Assembly: GCA_003150235.1 (NCBI GenBank)
Contig: QAMW01000006.1
Span: forward strand, 4,833 to 68,832
Direction of reading: 5' to 3'
Source: Bacteroidales bacterium
GTDB taxonomy: Bacteria > Bacteroidota > Bacteroidia > Bacteroidales > Muribaculaceae
Length of the DNA: 64,000 nt
A program made the translations under genes and the position numbers. Positions 1 to 6,855 of this stretch are shown here, one piece after another. A model generated the notes under the pieces. The model was given only the letters and a program-made list of their open reading frames with translations. It did no database searches and had not been told where the DNA came from. The number at the start of each line of letters is the position of its first letter. The stretch's first letter is position 1.

Positions 1-165
1 ACTATCGTCATAACCCACTATCAGCGTCTGCTCGACTACATCAAGCCTGATTTCGTGCATGTGCTCTACAAGGGCAGAATCGTGAAGACAGCAGGTCCGG
101 AGCTGGCGCTCGAACTTGAAGAGAAGGGTTACGACTGGATAAAACAGAACGAAAATCACGATTGA
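1..165 (+). CDS. sufC: SufC, Fe-S assembly ABC ATPase (3' end only)
   Basis: The window opens inside this gene; the last 54 codons are readable, ending in TGA. The visible tail begins TIVITHYQRLLDYI, which is the switch (H-loop) region of SufC-type ABC ATPases, followed by the typical VLYKGRIV beta strands and the ELALELEEKGYDW end. SufC is the ATPase of the SufBCD scaffold that builds Fe-S clusters in the cytoplasm. The stop codon lies two bases before the sufD ATG, so the genes are probably translated from one message. The Walker motifs lie upstream of the window, so identification rests on the tail and on the sufD and sufS neighbours. Confidence 0.9.
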   Translation, partial: TIVITHYQRLLDYIKPDFVHVLYKGRIVKTAGPELALELEEKGYDWIKQNENHD

Positions 166-167
166 CC

Positions 168-1529
168 ATGAGCAGTCTCTCACAATACACAGATATCTAC
201 CGCGACCACCGGGAGACTCTCGACGGCCACTCGGCTCCGGTAATCAACGCCCTGCGGCAAGAGGCATTTGACGCACTGAAGGGGAAAAGCCTCCCCGACA
301 GAAACACCGAGGGTTATGAAAAGACCTCGATAGAGGAGATGATGGCTCCCGACTTCGGGCTAAACATCAACCGCGTCAATATCCCGGTCGATGTGGCGGC
401 ATCGTTTCACTGCGGAGTGCCCAACCTGAGCACACTGCTCGGCATCGTGGTCAACGACGAGTTTCACCCCGTAGGGTCGCTTCAGTCACGTCTACCCGAA
501 GGAGTGATATTCGGCAGTCTTGCCAAAGCCGCCACCAAGCATCCGGAGCTTGTCGGCAGATACTACGGAAAAGTAGCATCGCTCGATTCCCCCACCACCG
601 CCCTTAACACGATGCTGGTAGAAGATGGCGTGATGATTTATGTGCCGAAGGGCGTGACACTTGAAAAGCCGCTGCAACTTGTCAATATATTCAGTTCCCC
701 CACTCCTCTCATGGCTGTGCGCCGCGTGTTGATAGTGATGGAGGAGGGCGCATCGGCACAGCTGCTTGTGTGTGACCACACCCAGGACTCGTCGCAGAAA
801 TATCTGTCGTCGCAGGTAGTCGAGATTGTACTCAACGCCAATTCGCGGCTCGACTATTACGATCTTGAGGAATCGGGCGAAGGCACCTCACGCTGCTCGT
901 CGATATATGCCCGTCAGGAGGAAAATTCATCGCTGATTGTCAACGGCATGACCCTCAGCTGCGGAACCACCCGCAATGACTATAATATAGAAATCACCGG
1001 CAACGGATGTGACACCCTCCTTGCCGGGATGGCAATCGCATCGGGTCACCAGCATATCGACAACAACTCGTCGGTCAATCATCTCGGCTCTTATTGCCAT
1101 AGCCGCCAGCTGTTCAAATATGTGCTTGACGATGACGCCTCCGGTGCTTTTGAAGGAGGAATCACGGTCAATGAAGGAGCAGTCAAGACCGAAGCATACC
1201 AGAGCGACCGCAACCTGCTCGCATCGACAGGCGCGAAGATGCATACCAAGCCGCAGCTGCTCATATACTGCGACGACGTGAAGTGCAGCCACGGAGCCAC
1301 GACCGGACAGCTCGACCAGGAGGCATTGTTCTACATGCGTTCACGCGGTATCGGCGAGAAACTTGCGCGCACGATGCTCATGCAGGCATTTATGTCGGAA
1401 GTGATTGACACCGTGAGAATGGAAGGACTGCGCGAGCGCCTTCACCTTCTTGTCGAAAAGCGTTTTCAGGGACAGGAATCATTCTGCGGTGACTGCATGA
1501 CGAGCTGCCTCTCGGCAAAAAAACAGTAA
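168..1529 (+). CDS. sufD: SufD, Fe-S cluster assembly scaffold subunit
   Basis: About 453 residues, a normal size for SufD. The C-terminal half has the beta-helix core of the SufBD family, including the CSHGATTGQLDQEALFYMRSRG stretch near residues 370-390 and the closing helical segment. SufD pairs with SufB and SufC to form the scaffold that receives sulfur from SufS. I chose the ATG at 168, two bases after the sufC stop. A TTG at 162 would extend the frame by two codons and overlap the sufC stop, and is less likely. It is followed by sufS after three bases, giving a tight sufC-sufD-sufS order. sufB would be expected just upstream of the window. Confidence 0.93.
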   Translation: MSSLSQYTDIYRDHRETLDGHSAPVINALRQEAFDALKGKSLPDRNTEGYEKTSIEEMMAPDFGLNINRVNIPVDVAASFHCGVPNLSTLLGIVVNDEFHPVGSLQSRLPEGVIFGSLAKAATKHPELVGRYYGKVASLDSPTTALNTMLVEDGVMIYVPKGVTLEKPLQLVNIFSSPTPLMAVRRVLIVMEEGASAQLLVCDHTQDSSQKYLSSQVVEIVLNANSRLDYYDLEESGEGTSRCSSIYARQEENSSLIVNGMTLSCGTTRNDYNIEITGNGCDTLLAGMAIASGHQHIDNNSSVNHLGSYCHSRQLFKYVLDDDASGAFEGGITVNEGAVKTEAYQSDRNLLASTGAKMHTKPQLLIYCDDVKCSHGATTGQLDQEALFYMRSRGIGEKLARTMLMQAFMSEVIDTVRMEGLRERLHLLVEKRFQGQESFCGDCMTSCLSAKKQ

Positions 1530-1532
1530 ATC

Positions 1533-2756
1533 ATGGACAATTACGATGTAAACCGGCTGCGTTCCGATTTTCCCGCCCTTGACAGGAAAATCTACAAGCG
1601 CCCGCTCATATATCTCGATAACACCGCCACATCGCAGACACCGCGTCAAGTGGTGGAAAGCATCGAAAACATCTACTACAACACGAAGGCAAACGTGCAT
1701 CGTGGCGTACACACCCTGTCGCAGGAGATGACATCGCTGCAGGAAGCGGCGCGCGAAAGGATACGGGGATGGATAAACGCTTCCTCGATCCAAGAAATCA
1801 TCTTCACGCGCGGCACCACGGAGGCAATCAACCTCGTTGCATCGTCGTATGGCGGCACATTTTTCCATGACGGGGATGAAATAATCATCAGCGTCATGGA
1901 GCACCATGCCAACATAGTGCCGTGGCAACTGCTCCAGAGCCGTGTCAACGTGAAGCTGCGTGTAATCCCGATGGATGACAGCGGTGTGCTTGACATGGAT
2001 GCCTACCGCAAACTGTTCAACGAACATACGGCGATGGTCTCGATAGCCCATGTGAGCAATGTGCTTGGCACGGTCAATCCGGTAGCGGAGATAATCAGGG
2101 AGGCACACGACCATGGTGTGCCGGTGCTGGTCGACGGTGCGCAGGCAGTAGCCCATCAGCGTGTCGACGTGACGGCGCTCGACTGCGACTTCTATGTGTT
2201 TTCATCTCACAAGATGTACGGTCCTTCGGGAGTGGGAGTGCTTTACGGCAAGCGCGGACTGCTTGAGAAGATGCCCCCCTATCAAGGCGGAGGCGAGATG
2301 ATTGGCAATGTGAGCTTCGAACATACCACCTTTGCCGAACTGCCGTTCAAATTTGAGGCGGGGACACCCGACTTTGTGGATATCGCCGCGTTCAAGAGTG
2401 CCATCGACTATCTGGAACCGATAGGCATGGAGGCAATTGCTGCCCACGAGCACCGGTTGCTTGAGTACGTGATGCCGCAAATGATGGAAATTCCCGGAAT
2501 GAGGATATTCGGCACCGCTCCCGGAAAAGATGCCATAATATCGTTTCTTATCGGCAATGCCCACCATTATGACACGGGGATGTTGCTTGACAAACTTGGC
2601 GTTGCCGTGCGTACGGGTCACCACTGCGCGGAACCGCTCATGCACCGGCTCGGCATCGAAGGCACTGTGCGCGCATCGTTCGGGTTGTATAATACCATCG
2701 AGGAGTGTGACGCGTTTATCGCCGCGCTCAAGCGCGTAGCAGCGATACTGGAATAG
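1533..2756 (+). CDS. sufS: SufS, class II cysteine desulfurase
   Basis: This 407-residue PLP enzyme takes sulfur from cysteine and delivers it to the Suf scaffold. The PLP lysine is in SSHKMYGPSGVGVLYGK near residue 228, and the catalytic cysteine is in RTGHHCAEPLMHRLG near residue 363. The RGVHTLSQ and HHANIVPWQ motifs of group II desulfurases (SufS/CsdA) are also present. Length and termini match the family. It starts three bases after sufD and ends the Suf unit. Its stop codon is followed at once by a tandem 14-base repeat, and I see no clear terminator in between. Confidence 0.95.
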   Translation: MDNYDVNRLRSDFPALDRKIYKRPLIYLDNTATSQTPRQVVESIENIYYNTKANVHRGVHTLSQEMTSLQEAARERIRGWINASSIQEIIFTRGTTEAINLVASSYGGTFFHDGDEIIISVMEHHANIVPWQLLQSRVNVKLRVIPMDDSGVLDMDAYRKLFNEHTAMVSIAHVSNVLGTVNPVAEIIREAHDHGVPVLVDGAQAVAHQRVDVTALDCDFYVFSSHKMYGPSGVGVLYGKRGLLEKMPPYQGGGEMIGNVSFEHTTFAELPFKFEAGTPDFVDIAAFKSAIDYLEPIGMEAIAAHEHRLLEYVMPQMMEIPGMRIFGTAPGKDAIISFLIGNAHHYDTGMLLDKLGVAVRTGHHCAEPLMHRLGIEGTVRASFGLYNTIEECDAFIAALKRVAAILE

Positions 2757-2837
2757 AGTTGTCAGTTGGGAGTTGTCAGTTGGGAGTTGTCAGTTGTCAG
2801 ATTTCAGTCGTCAGATTTCAGTTCGTAAGGGATACAG
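2757..2837. repeat. Tandem 14-base repeat after sufS
   Basis: The unit AGTTGTCAGTTGGG occurs twice exactly and once partially, starting at the base after the sufS stop codon. It is followed by two copies of a TCAGATTTCAG unit. Related GTTGTCAGTTGTCAG text recurs at about 3022-3052. No spacers or array structure are present, so this is a simple low-complexity repeat and not a CRISPR. Confidence 0.8.
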
Positions 2838-2915
2838 AAGGACAGAGGGGCAGAAGTGACAAAGTTTTTTTGAAGTTGCCCAAGAGTAGGGCTGTACCTT
2901 GGTGCAGCCGTCTTT

Positions 2916-3015
2916 GCTCCGTGATGATTCCTCCGGAAACATCTGCGCTTGGGCTTGCTTTCCGTCGGTATCGCTTCGCTCAACCGACGGCTAAATAGGG
3001 ATTATCCCCTGACGG
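2916..3015. repeat. REP-like dispersed element, copy 1
   Basis: This copy contains GCTCCGTGATGATTCC (2916-2931) and then an imperfect palindrome at 2962-2993 whose arms are CCGTCGGT and ACCGACGG. Both pieces recur in the same order at 23647-23726; the 32-base palindrome differs there at one position. It ends in small hairpins of the form CCCCTGACGGGG. The rest of 2757-3112 holds only such repeats, including a GGTCGTTAAAGGCGTTAAGGAC tract near 3078-3099, and no credible gene. Confidence 0.8.
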
Positions 3016-3110
3016 GGAAAGAGTTGTCAGTTGTCAGAGGGCAGTTGTCAGTTAGACGGGGTCATTAGTGACCTTAGGGTCGTTAAAGGCGTTAAGGACA
3101 GGACAATAAG

Positions 3111-3147
3111 CAAAAAGGGTGTATCGAAAAATTCGATACACCCTTTT
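3111..3147 (-). terminator. Rho-independent terminator of the secreted-protein gene
   Basis: A perfect 12-bp stem (GGGTGTATCGAA at 3117-3128 with 3132-3143) has a 3-base loop and is extended by A/T pairs. Read on the minus strand it ends in a run of T. It lies just beyond the stop codon at 3169. Confidence 0.85.
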
Positions 3148-3168
3148 ATGGATAATAAATAATGTTGA

Positions 3169-4173
3169 TTACTTAACTAGGACTTTGCTTACCTTGTTGC
3201 CCTGACGTACAACATAGATACCGTTTGCGGGGTTGACAACCTTCACCCCCTGAAGATTGTAGTACTCAACAGGAGCATTCTCCTCTACAGCCACGTTGTC
3301 GATACCTACAGTAGGACTCTTGGCAGGAACAAGATCGATTTTAGTTACAGTAATATTTTCACCTACAAACATAAGGCTCTGATTAGCTGTAGCGTCAGTA
3401 AGTTCCTTTACATCGTCTTCACCAAGTGTAATTGAAAAGACTCCTGATGCTTCTGAAATATTAACGGTACCGTATTGTTCCTGAAAACCTTCACAAAGTG
3501 CAAAACCGGGAAGAATTGCCTGATCCCAATTAGCGAGGAGCAGTTGGACCTTAAGATTGCAATACTTTTGAGCAGCAGCATCTCCGGTATTTACATAAGA
3601 CACTTCCAATTTATCACCGGCTTTAATTTTTGCAGCGACAAAAGAAGCAACCGGTATCTTGATTGCGTTTTCCCACCAGTCAAGTGCCTGATCACCCGAC
3701 CATAATTCTTTAACAGCATCCGGGTCTACAACAGCAGCATTCTGAAGATAGGCAGCCTTAAGAGTCACTGTCCCGGCTTTTGAAGACTGTACATAAATCT
3801 GCTTTACAGAGTTTTTGATATCAGCATTGAGGGGAGCAACTATTTTTGAAGCTCCGGCTGTACCCATTGTAGCTTCTGAAATACCTTCAGTACCACCTTC
3901 CGCTATTGCATTATATTGTATTACTACTTGAATATCAAATTCGACCGGCTCAAATTCCACAACAACTTCATCGTAAGCACTGTAGTCAACATCACCAAGC
4001 CACCAGCCACGACCAGACCAGTCGCTGTCATAAGTAATAGTCTTAGTCTCGGCATCATAAGAAGAACCCCAGCCTGCACCGAGATCCGCCAATGAAAGGT
4101 CAAGAGTCTCTGCATTAACAGATGATACTGCAAGAGCTGCGACAGCAGCAAAAGAGAGTAAATTTTTAATCAT
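3169..4173 (-). CDS. Secreted two-domain beta-sandwich protein with T9SS tail
   Basis: This 334-residue protein has a clear signal peptide (about residues 1-21, ending SVNA) and a type IX secretion C-terminal domain of the YYNLQGVKVV...GIYVVRQG form. In between are two beta-rich segments, about 22-150 and 156-285. The second begins LWSGDQALDWW and ends FVGENITVTKIDLV; it resembles the four modules in the giant CE7 esterase at 59495-63709. No catalytic motif is visible, so a carbohydrate- or surface-binding role is inference. It is a single gene with its own -7 element (4232-4240) and terminator. It should be exported by the T9SS encoded at 28.9-35.7 kb. Confidence 0.8.
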   Translation of the reverse strand: MIKNLLSFAAVAALAVSSVNAETLDLSLADLGAGWGSSYDAETKTITYDSDWSGRGWWLGDVDYSAYDEVVVEFEPVEFDIQVVIQYNAIAEGGTEGISEATMGTAGASKIVAPLNADIKNSVKQIYVQSSKAGTVTLKAAYLQNAAVVDPDAVKELWSGDQALDWWENAIKIPVASFVAAKIKAGDKLEVSYVNTGDAAAQKYCNLKVQLLLANWDQAILPGFALCEGFQEQYGTVNISEASGVFSITLGEDDVKELTDATANQSLMFVGENITVTKIDLVPAKSPTVGIDNVAVEENAPVEYYNLQGVKVVNPANGIYVVRQGNKVSKVLVK

Positions 4174-4231
4174 AATGTTTGATTTAGGTTATTAAATTAG
4201 GTTAGTTAATTATTTTTTATGTTAAGGTCAT

Positions 4232-4240
4232 GCAAATATA
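4232..4240 (-). promoter_or_regulatory. Bacteroidetes -7 element TATATTTGC
   Basis: A perfect TAnnTTTGC match on the minus strand, about 60 bases upstream of the ATG at 4173, leaving an A/T-rich leader. I see no good -33 TTTG at the usual distance. Confidence 0.55.
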
Positions 4241-4349
4241 ATCACAAATTGTGCGCGTCTATGATACTATTTTATCCCATTATGGTACTTTATTTCATTC
4301 GTATATAATTTAACAATCCAACGCAATAGAGTTTGTCGGCTTAATATTT

Positions 4350-4379
4350 TTGAATTACATGCCGTTTGCCTAACTTTGC
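4350..4379 (+). promoter_or_regulatory. Promoter of the ATPase/nuclease pair
   Basis: TTG at 4350-4352, an 18-base spacer and TAACTTTGC at 4371-4379 match the Bacteroidetes -33/-7 consensus. The predicted transcript would start near 4386, downstream of the earliest in-frame ATG (4366). The start of the following gene is therefore set at 4405. Confidence 0.75.
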
Positions 4380-4404
4380 ATATATCCATATAATAACATA
4401 CATC

Positions 4405-5763
4405 ATGCACAACATCAATATTCACATCAATCGTCTCGGACCAATCGAAGGGCCGGTAACAATCGGGCTTAAACCGTTCCTTATCTTTTCCGGGCCGTCG
4501 GGTGTTGGCAAAAGTTATCTGTCTCTGCTTGTGCATTATGTCTACCGTATTATCACGGGGGAAGGTCTTCGGGAAGTACTTGAAACCCATAAGATAGACT
4601 ATGAGCGGCTCAAGAACGAGCTTCCCGATGACACCAATCTGCTTTACCGAGTCTCTACCGGTGAACTTGTAAAATGGATAAATGAGTGTGGCATCGACTA
4701 CCTGCGACAGACTCTCGGCGACCCCAACCTGAAAGCTGATTTCAGAATTGAGTTTGCAGGTCTACCCGAAAATTTTTCATTTACCCTGAAAAGAGGTACA
4801 ATGAGCCTTGGCTCCGGTGAAGTCATTGATCATATCGAGACACTTAACCTGATTGAGCTGGACGACCCTATCAACCTGCCCACCAACGGAGTCGCGTGGA
4901 AAAACCTTCCGTTCCGCTTCCTGATAGCCCATTTCCTCCGGCGTCTCTATGACATCGACATCACGCAGACATTCCTTATGCCTCCGTCGCGAGGCAGTCT
5001 GCTTGCGTTGCCTGAGAGTGCCAGGGCAATGATTAGCGGTATGTATCGCGAATTTATAAACGACCTCGCGATACTAAAAAGCATCTCGCCGGCTCAACCT
5101 CGGTCAAAAGAATCAAATGAAGAGATTGAGCAAAAAGTGCAATCCACGCTGAAGGAATCAATACTGCACGGCGACATATCAATAGTTGACGACGAGATTG
5201 TGTACAAACTCGCCGAAGGACTCTCCATACCTATCACAGCAGCGGCATCGTCAATAAAAGAGCTTACCCCGTTTGCAATAATGCTGCAGAAAGGATACCT
5301 CGGACAATGCTCGACCCTTTTTGAAGAACCGGAGTCGCATCTACACCCCGAATTACAAGTAAAAGTAGCCGAACTGCTCTGCTATTCAATAAATGCGGGT
5401 GCGCATCTGCAGATAACCACCCACAGCGATTACCTGCTGCGACAAATCAATGACCTGGCTCGCCTCGGCATAATGCGCGGTATCATGAATGATACCGACA
5501 GATTCGCAGAATATTGCTCACAGCTTGGATTTGACCCCGAAGCCGCACTGCCTACAGGCAGCATAGGGGCATATTACATCAAACCGACGCGCGCCGGTCG
5601 TTCCATGGTAAAGGAACAGGACACAAGCATGGGAGTACCGTTTGACACATTTAAGACTGTCATTGACGAGACCATGCAGCGAAGCGCAAAGGTTTACGAC
5701 GATCTTGAGGATATAATTGAGTCACACCGAGACCCCGATAACGATGAACAGGATAATAACTAA
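4405..5763 (+). CDS. AAA/ABC-like ATPase of a two-gene putative defence module
   Basis: This is a 452-residue ATPase of the AAA_15/AAA_21 (OLD- and RecF-like) type. Walker A is GPSGVGKS at residues 30-37. A long insertion of about 260 residues follows, then Walker B FEEPESHLHP (306-315) and an ITTHSDY switch histidine at 337-343. About 110 residues follow the switch, and I see no TOPRIM motifs there, so it is not a complete OLD nuclease. The start at 4405 is chosen because the promoter -7 element covers the upstream ATG. The next gene overlaps its 3' end by 20 bases, implying coupled translation and a shared complex. Such ATPases often act as the sensor or motor of phage-defence systems; that role here is inference. 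Confidence 0.8.
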   Translation: MHNINIHINRLGPIEGPVTIGLKPFLIFSGPSGVGKSYLSLLVHYVYRIITGEGLREVLETHKIDYERLKNELPDDTNLLYRVSTGELVKWINECGIDYLRQTLGDPNLKADFRIEFAGLPENFSFTLKRGTMSLGSGEVIDHIETLNLIELDDPINLPTNGVAWKNLPFRFLIAHFLRRLYDIDITQTFLMPPSRGSLLALPESARAMISGMYREFINDLAILKSISPAQPRSKESNEEIEQKVQSTLKESILHGDISIVDDEIVYKLAEGLSIPITAAASSIKELTPFAIMLQKGYLGQCSTLFEEPESHLHPELQVKVAELLCYSINAGAHLQITTHSDYLLRQINDLARLGIMRGIMNDTDRFAEYCSQLGFDPEAALPTGSIGAYYIKPTRAGRSMVKEQDTSMGVPFDTFKTVIDETMQRSAKVYDDLEDIIESHRDPDNDEQDNN

Positions 5764-6400
5764 TTTCAATAAACTATACCCTGCTTTTGCAGCAAAGCTT
5801 GTCAGCGGTTCCGATGTGGTTATTTTCGAGCATGAGAACATAGGTAAACCTAACACCTTTCAAAAATTAACGGTAAAAAATGTGACCGGATGGAGTTTTT
5901 CAAGAGATTTCCTTGAAAATACCAAATCATTTCACTCAAAAGCCCAAAATGGGGTAACAGCCGACCTGGAGTGTCACGACATCATGACGCGAGAGTGTGA
6001 CGGTCTCTTTTGCCGTGAGGAGGGCGATGATATCGTATTTCATTTCTTTGAACTTAAAAGCTCATTTGAAGTCGACAATCTTTCAAAAGCCAAGAATCAG
6101 ATAGTGGGGAGCTATCTGAAAATGCTTCATCTGCTTGCTCCCCTGCAACACTTCGGCAGTAAAAATATAACCATGCAGGGACATATAATAATTTACGAAC
6201 CTACCCCCGAAAAGCTGTCGACATTCAAAGACCTTACCGACCATAAATCGCGTTTCTGCCTGAGAATACATAATGACAAGCGATACGAGATGCCGGCTGA
6301 TAAATGCTCGCGTTTCTGGCATCCACTGACCTGTCCCGATATCTTTCTCAACCTTACAGAACTGCCCTTCGGCACAATCTCCCACCAGATTACACTATAA
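5744..6400 (+). CDS. PD-(D/E)XK-like putative nuclease partner
   Basis: This 218-residue protein matches no family I can name. It shows a PD-(D/E)XK-like signature: Asp86 in ECDGLF, then E103-L-K105 in HFFELKSS on a hydrophobic strand, then Gln119 in AKNQIVGSYLKML on the following helix, as in many restriction-type nucleases. The C-terminus is beta-rich with no membrane segment. The ATG at 5744 lies inside the 3' end of the ATPase gene; an upstream in-frame ATG at 5717 is possible but would deepen the overlap. With the ATPase it looks like an ATP-controlled effector pair. The fold call is from motif spacing alone. Confidence 0.6.
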   Translation: MNRIITNFNKLYPAFAAKLVSGSDVVIFEHENIGKPNTFQKLTVKNVTGWSFSRDFLENTKSFHSKAQNGVTADLECHDIMTRECDGLFCREEGDDIVFHFFELKSSFEVDNLSKAKNQIVGSYLKMLHLLAPLQHFGSKNITMQGHIIIYEPTPEKLSTFKDLTDHKSRFCLRIHNDKRYEMPADKCSRFWHPLTCPDIFLNLTELPFGTISHQITL

Positions 6401-6407
6401 ATATGGA

Positions 6408-6560
6408 TGATGCCCTGTCGGGCAACGTGGCAGCGGGCGGTCGCGGGCATGACTATGACTGCCATCGGGACGCGGGCGGCCTTCCGGCAACCCCTACAGC
6501 TACGCGGTGGCTTTAAGGACTTTAAGGTCGTTAGAGTCGTTAGGGACCTTAACGACTCCG
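6408..6560. repeat. Dispersed element, copy 2-type, with TTAAGG tract
   Basis: GATGATGCCCTGTCGGGCAAC at the left end matches GATGATGCCC-TTCGGGCAACC at 23733-23752. It is followed by a degenerate TTTAAGGTCGTTAGAGTCGTTAG tract (about 6510-6555) like the one at 3078-3099. The 455 bases between the nuclease stop and the TPR gene contain only these repeats, the direct repeat pair below and a promoter. Confidence 0.6.
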
Positions 6561-6577
6561 ACAACGGAAAACTACTC

Positions 6578-6628
6578 CGGTCGACTTTCGCTATTTTTTT
6601 CACCGAATATTCTTTGTATATGTGGCTT
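6578..6628 (+). repeat. 51-base direct repeat, copy A
   Basis: This copy is identical at 49 of 51 positions to copy B at 6662-6712. It contains a CGACTTTCGC core, a run of seven T, CACCGAATATTC and then a promoter-like TATATxTGGC end. Short hairpins (TTGGCTTCGCCAA and CGACCTTCGGTCG) sit between the copies. Confidence 0.9.
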
Positions 6629-6661
6629 AAAAAATTGGCTTCGCCAACGCGAACCGACCTT

Positions 6662-6712
6662 CGGTCGACTTTCGCTATTTTTTTCACCGAATATTCTTCG
6701 TATATTTGGCTT
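6662..6712 (+). repeat. 51-base direct repeat, copy B
   Basis: Second copy of the direct repeat, offset by 84 bases. It ends in GTATATTTGGC, one base from a Bacteroidetes -7 element. The pair lies just upstream of the active-looking promoter at 6749-6782. Confidence 0.9.
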
Positions 6713-6733
6713 CGCCCAATATACTCTCGCTCG

Positions 6734-6759
6734 GTAATGCCAAATAAATTTGGCATTAC
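6734..6759. promoter_or_regulatory. 12-bp perfect inverted repeat (possible operator)
   Basis: GTAATGCCAAAT, then AA, then ATTTGGCATTAC form a perfect palindrome. Its right arm contains the TTTG used as the -33 element of the TPR operon promoter, the position expected for a dimeric repressor site. Confidence 0.5.
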
Positions 6760-6782
6760 ACTCGGCTTATTCGTATATTTGC
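6749..6782 (+). promoter_or_regulatory. Promoter of the TPR/outer-membrane/GH3 operon
   Basis: TTTG at 6749-6752, 21 bases, then TATATTTGC at 6774-6782. The first gene starts at 6856, leaving a leader of roughly 65 bases. Confidence 0.65.
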
Positions 6783-6855
6783 AATAATAATCGTGTGTGG
6801 CAGGGATTGAGGGATGTACCGTCATGAGAGCCGACCGATTTAAAATCCGCAATAG

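Noticed and set aside
2757..3060. CRISPR array
   Set aside because: The repeats are 11-14 bases, contiguous, without spacers, and no cas gene is in the window.
4366..4404. Earlier ATG for the AAA ATPase
   Set aside because: The TAACTTTGC -7 element (4371-4379) covers it, so a transcript from that promoter would not contain it.
4405..6400. Calling the pair PARIS, Gabija or a standard OLD system
   Set aside because: PARIS has a DUF4435/TOPRIM-type partner and Gabija an OLD-TOPRIM ATPase with a UvrD-like helicase. Neither partner feature is seen here.
6407..6787. Open frames of 70-126 codons between the nuclease and the TPR gene
   Set aside because: They consist of the duplicated 51-base repeat and dispersed elements translated; there is no independent coding signal.
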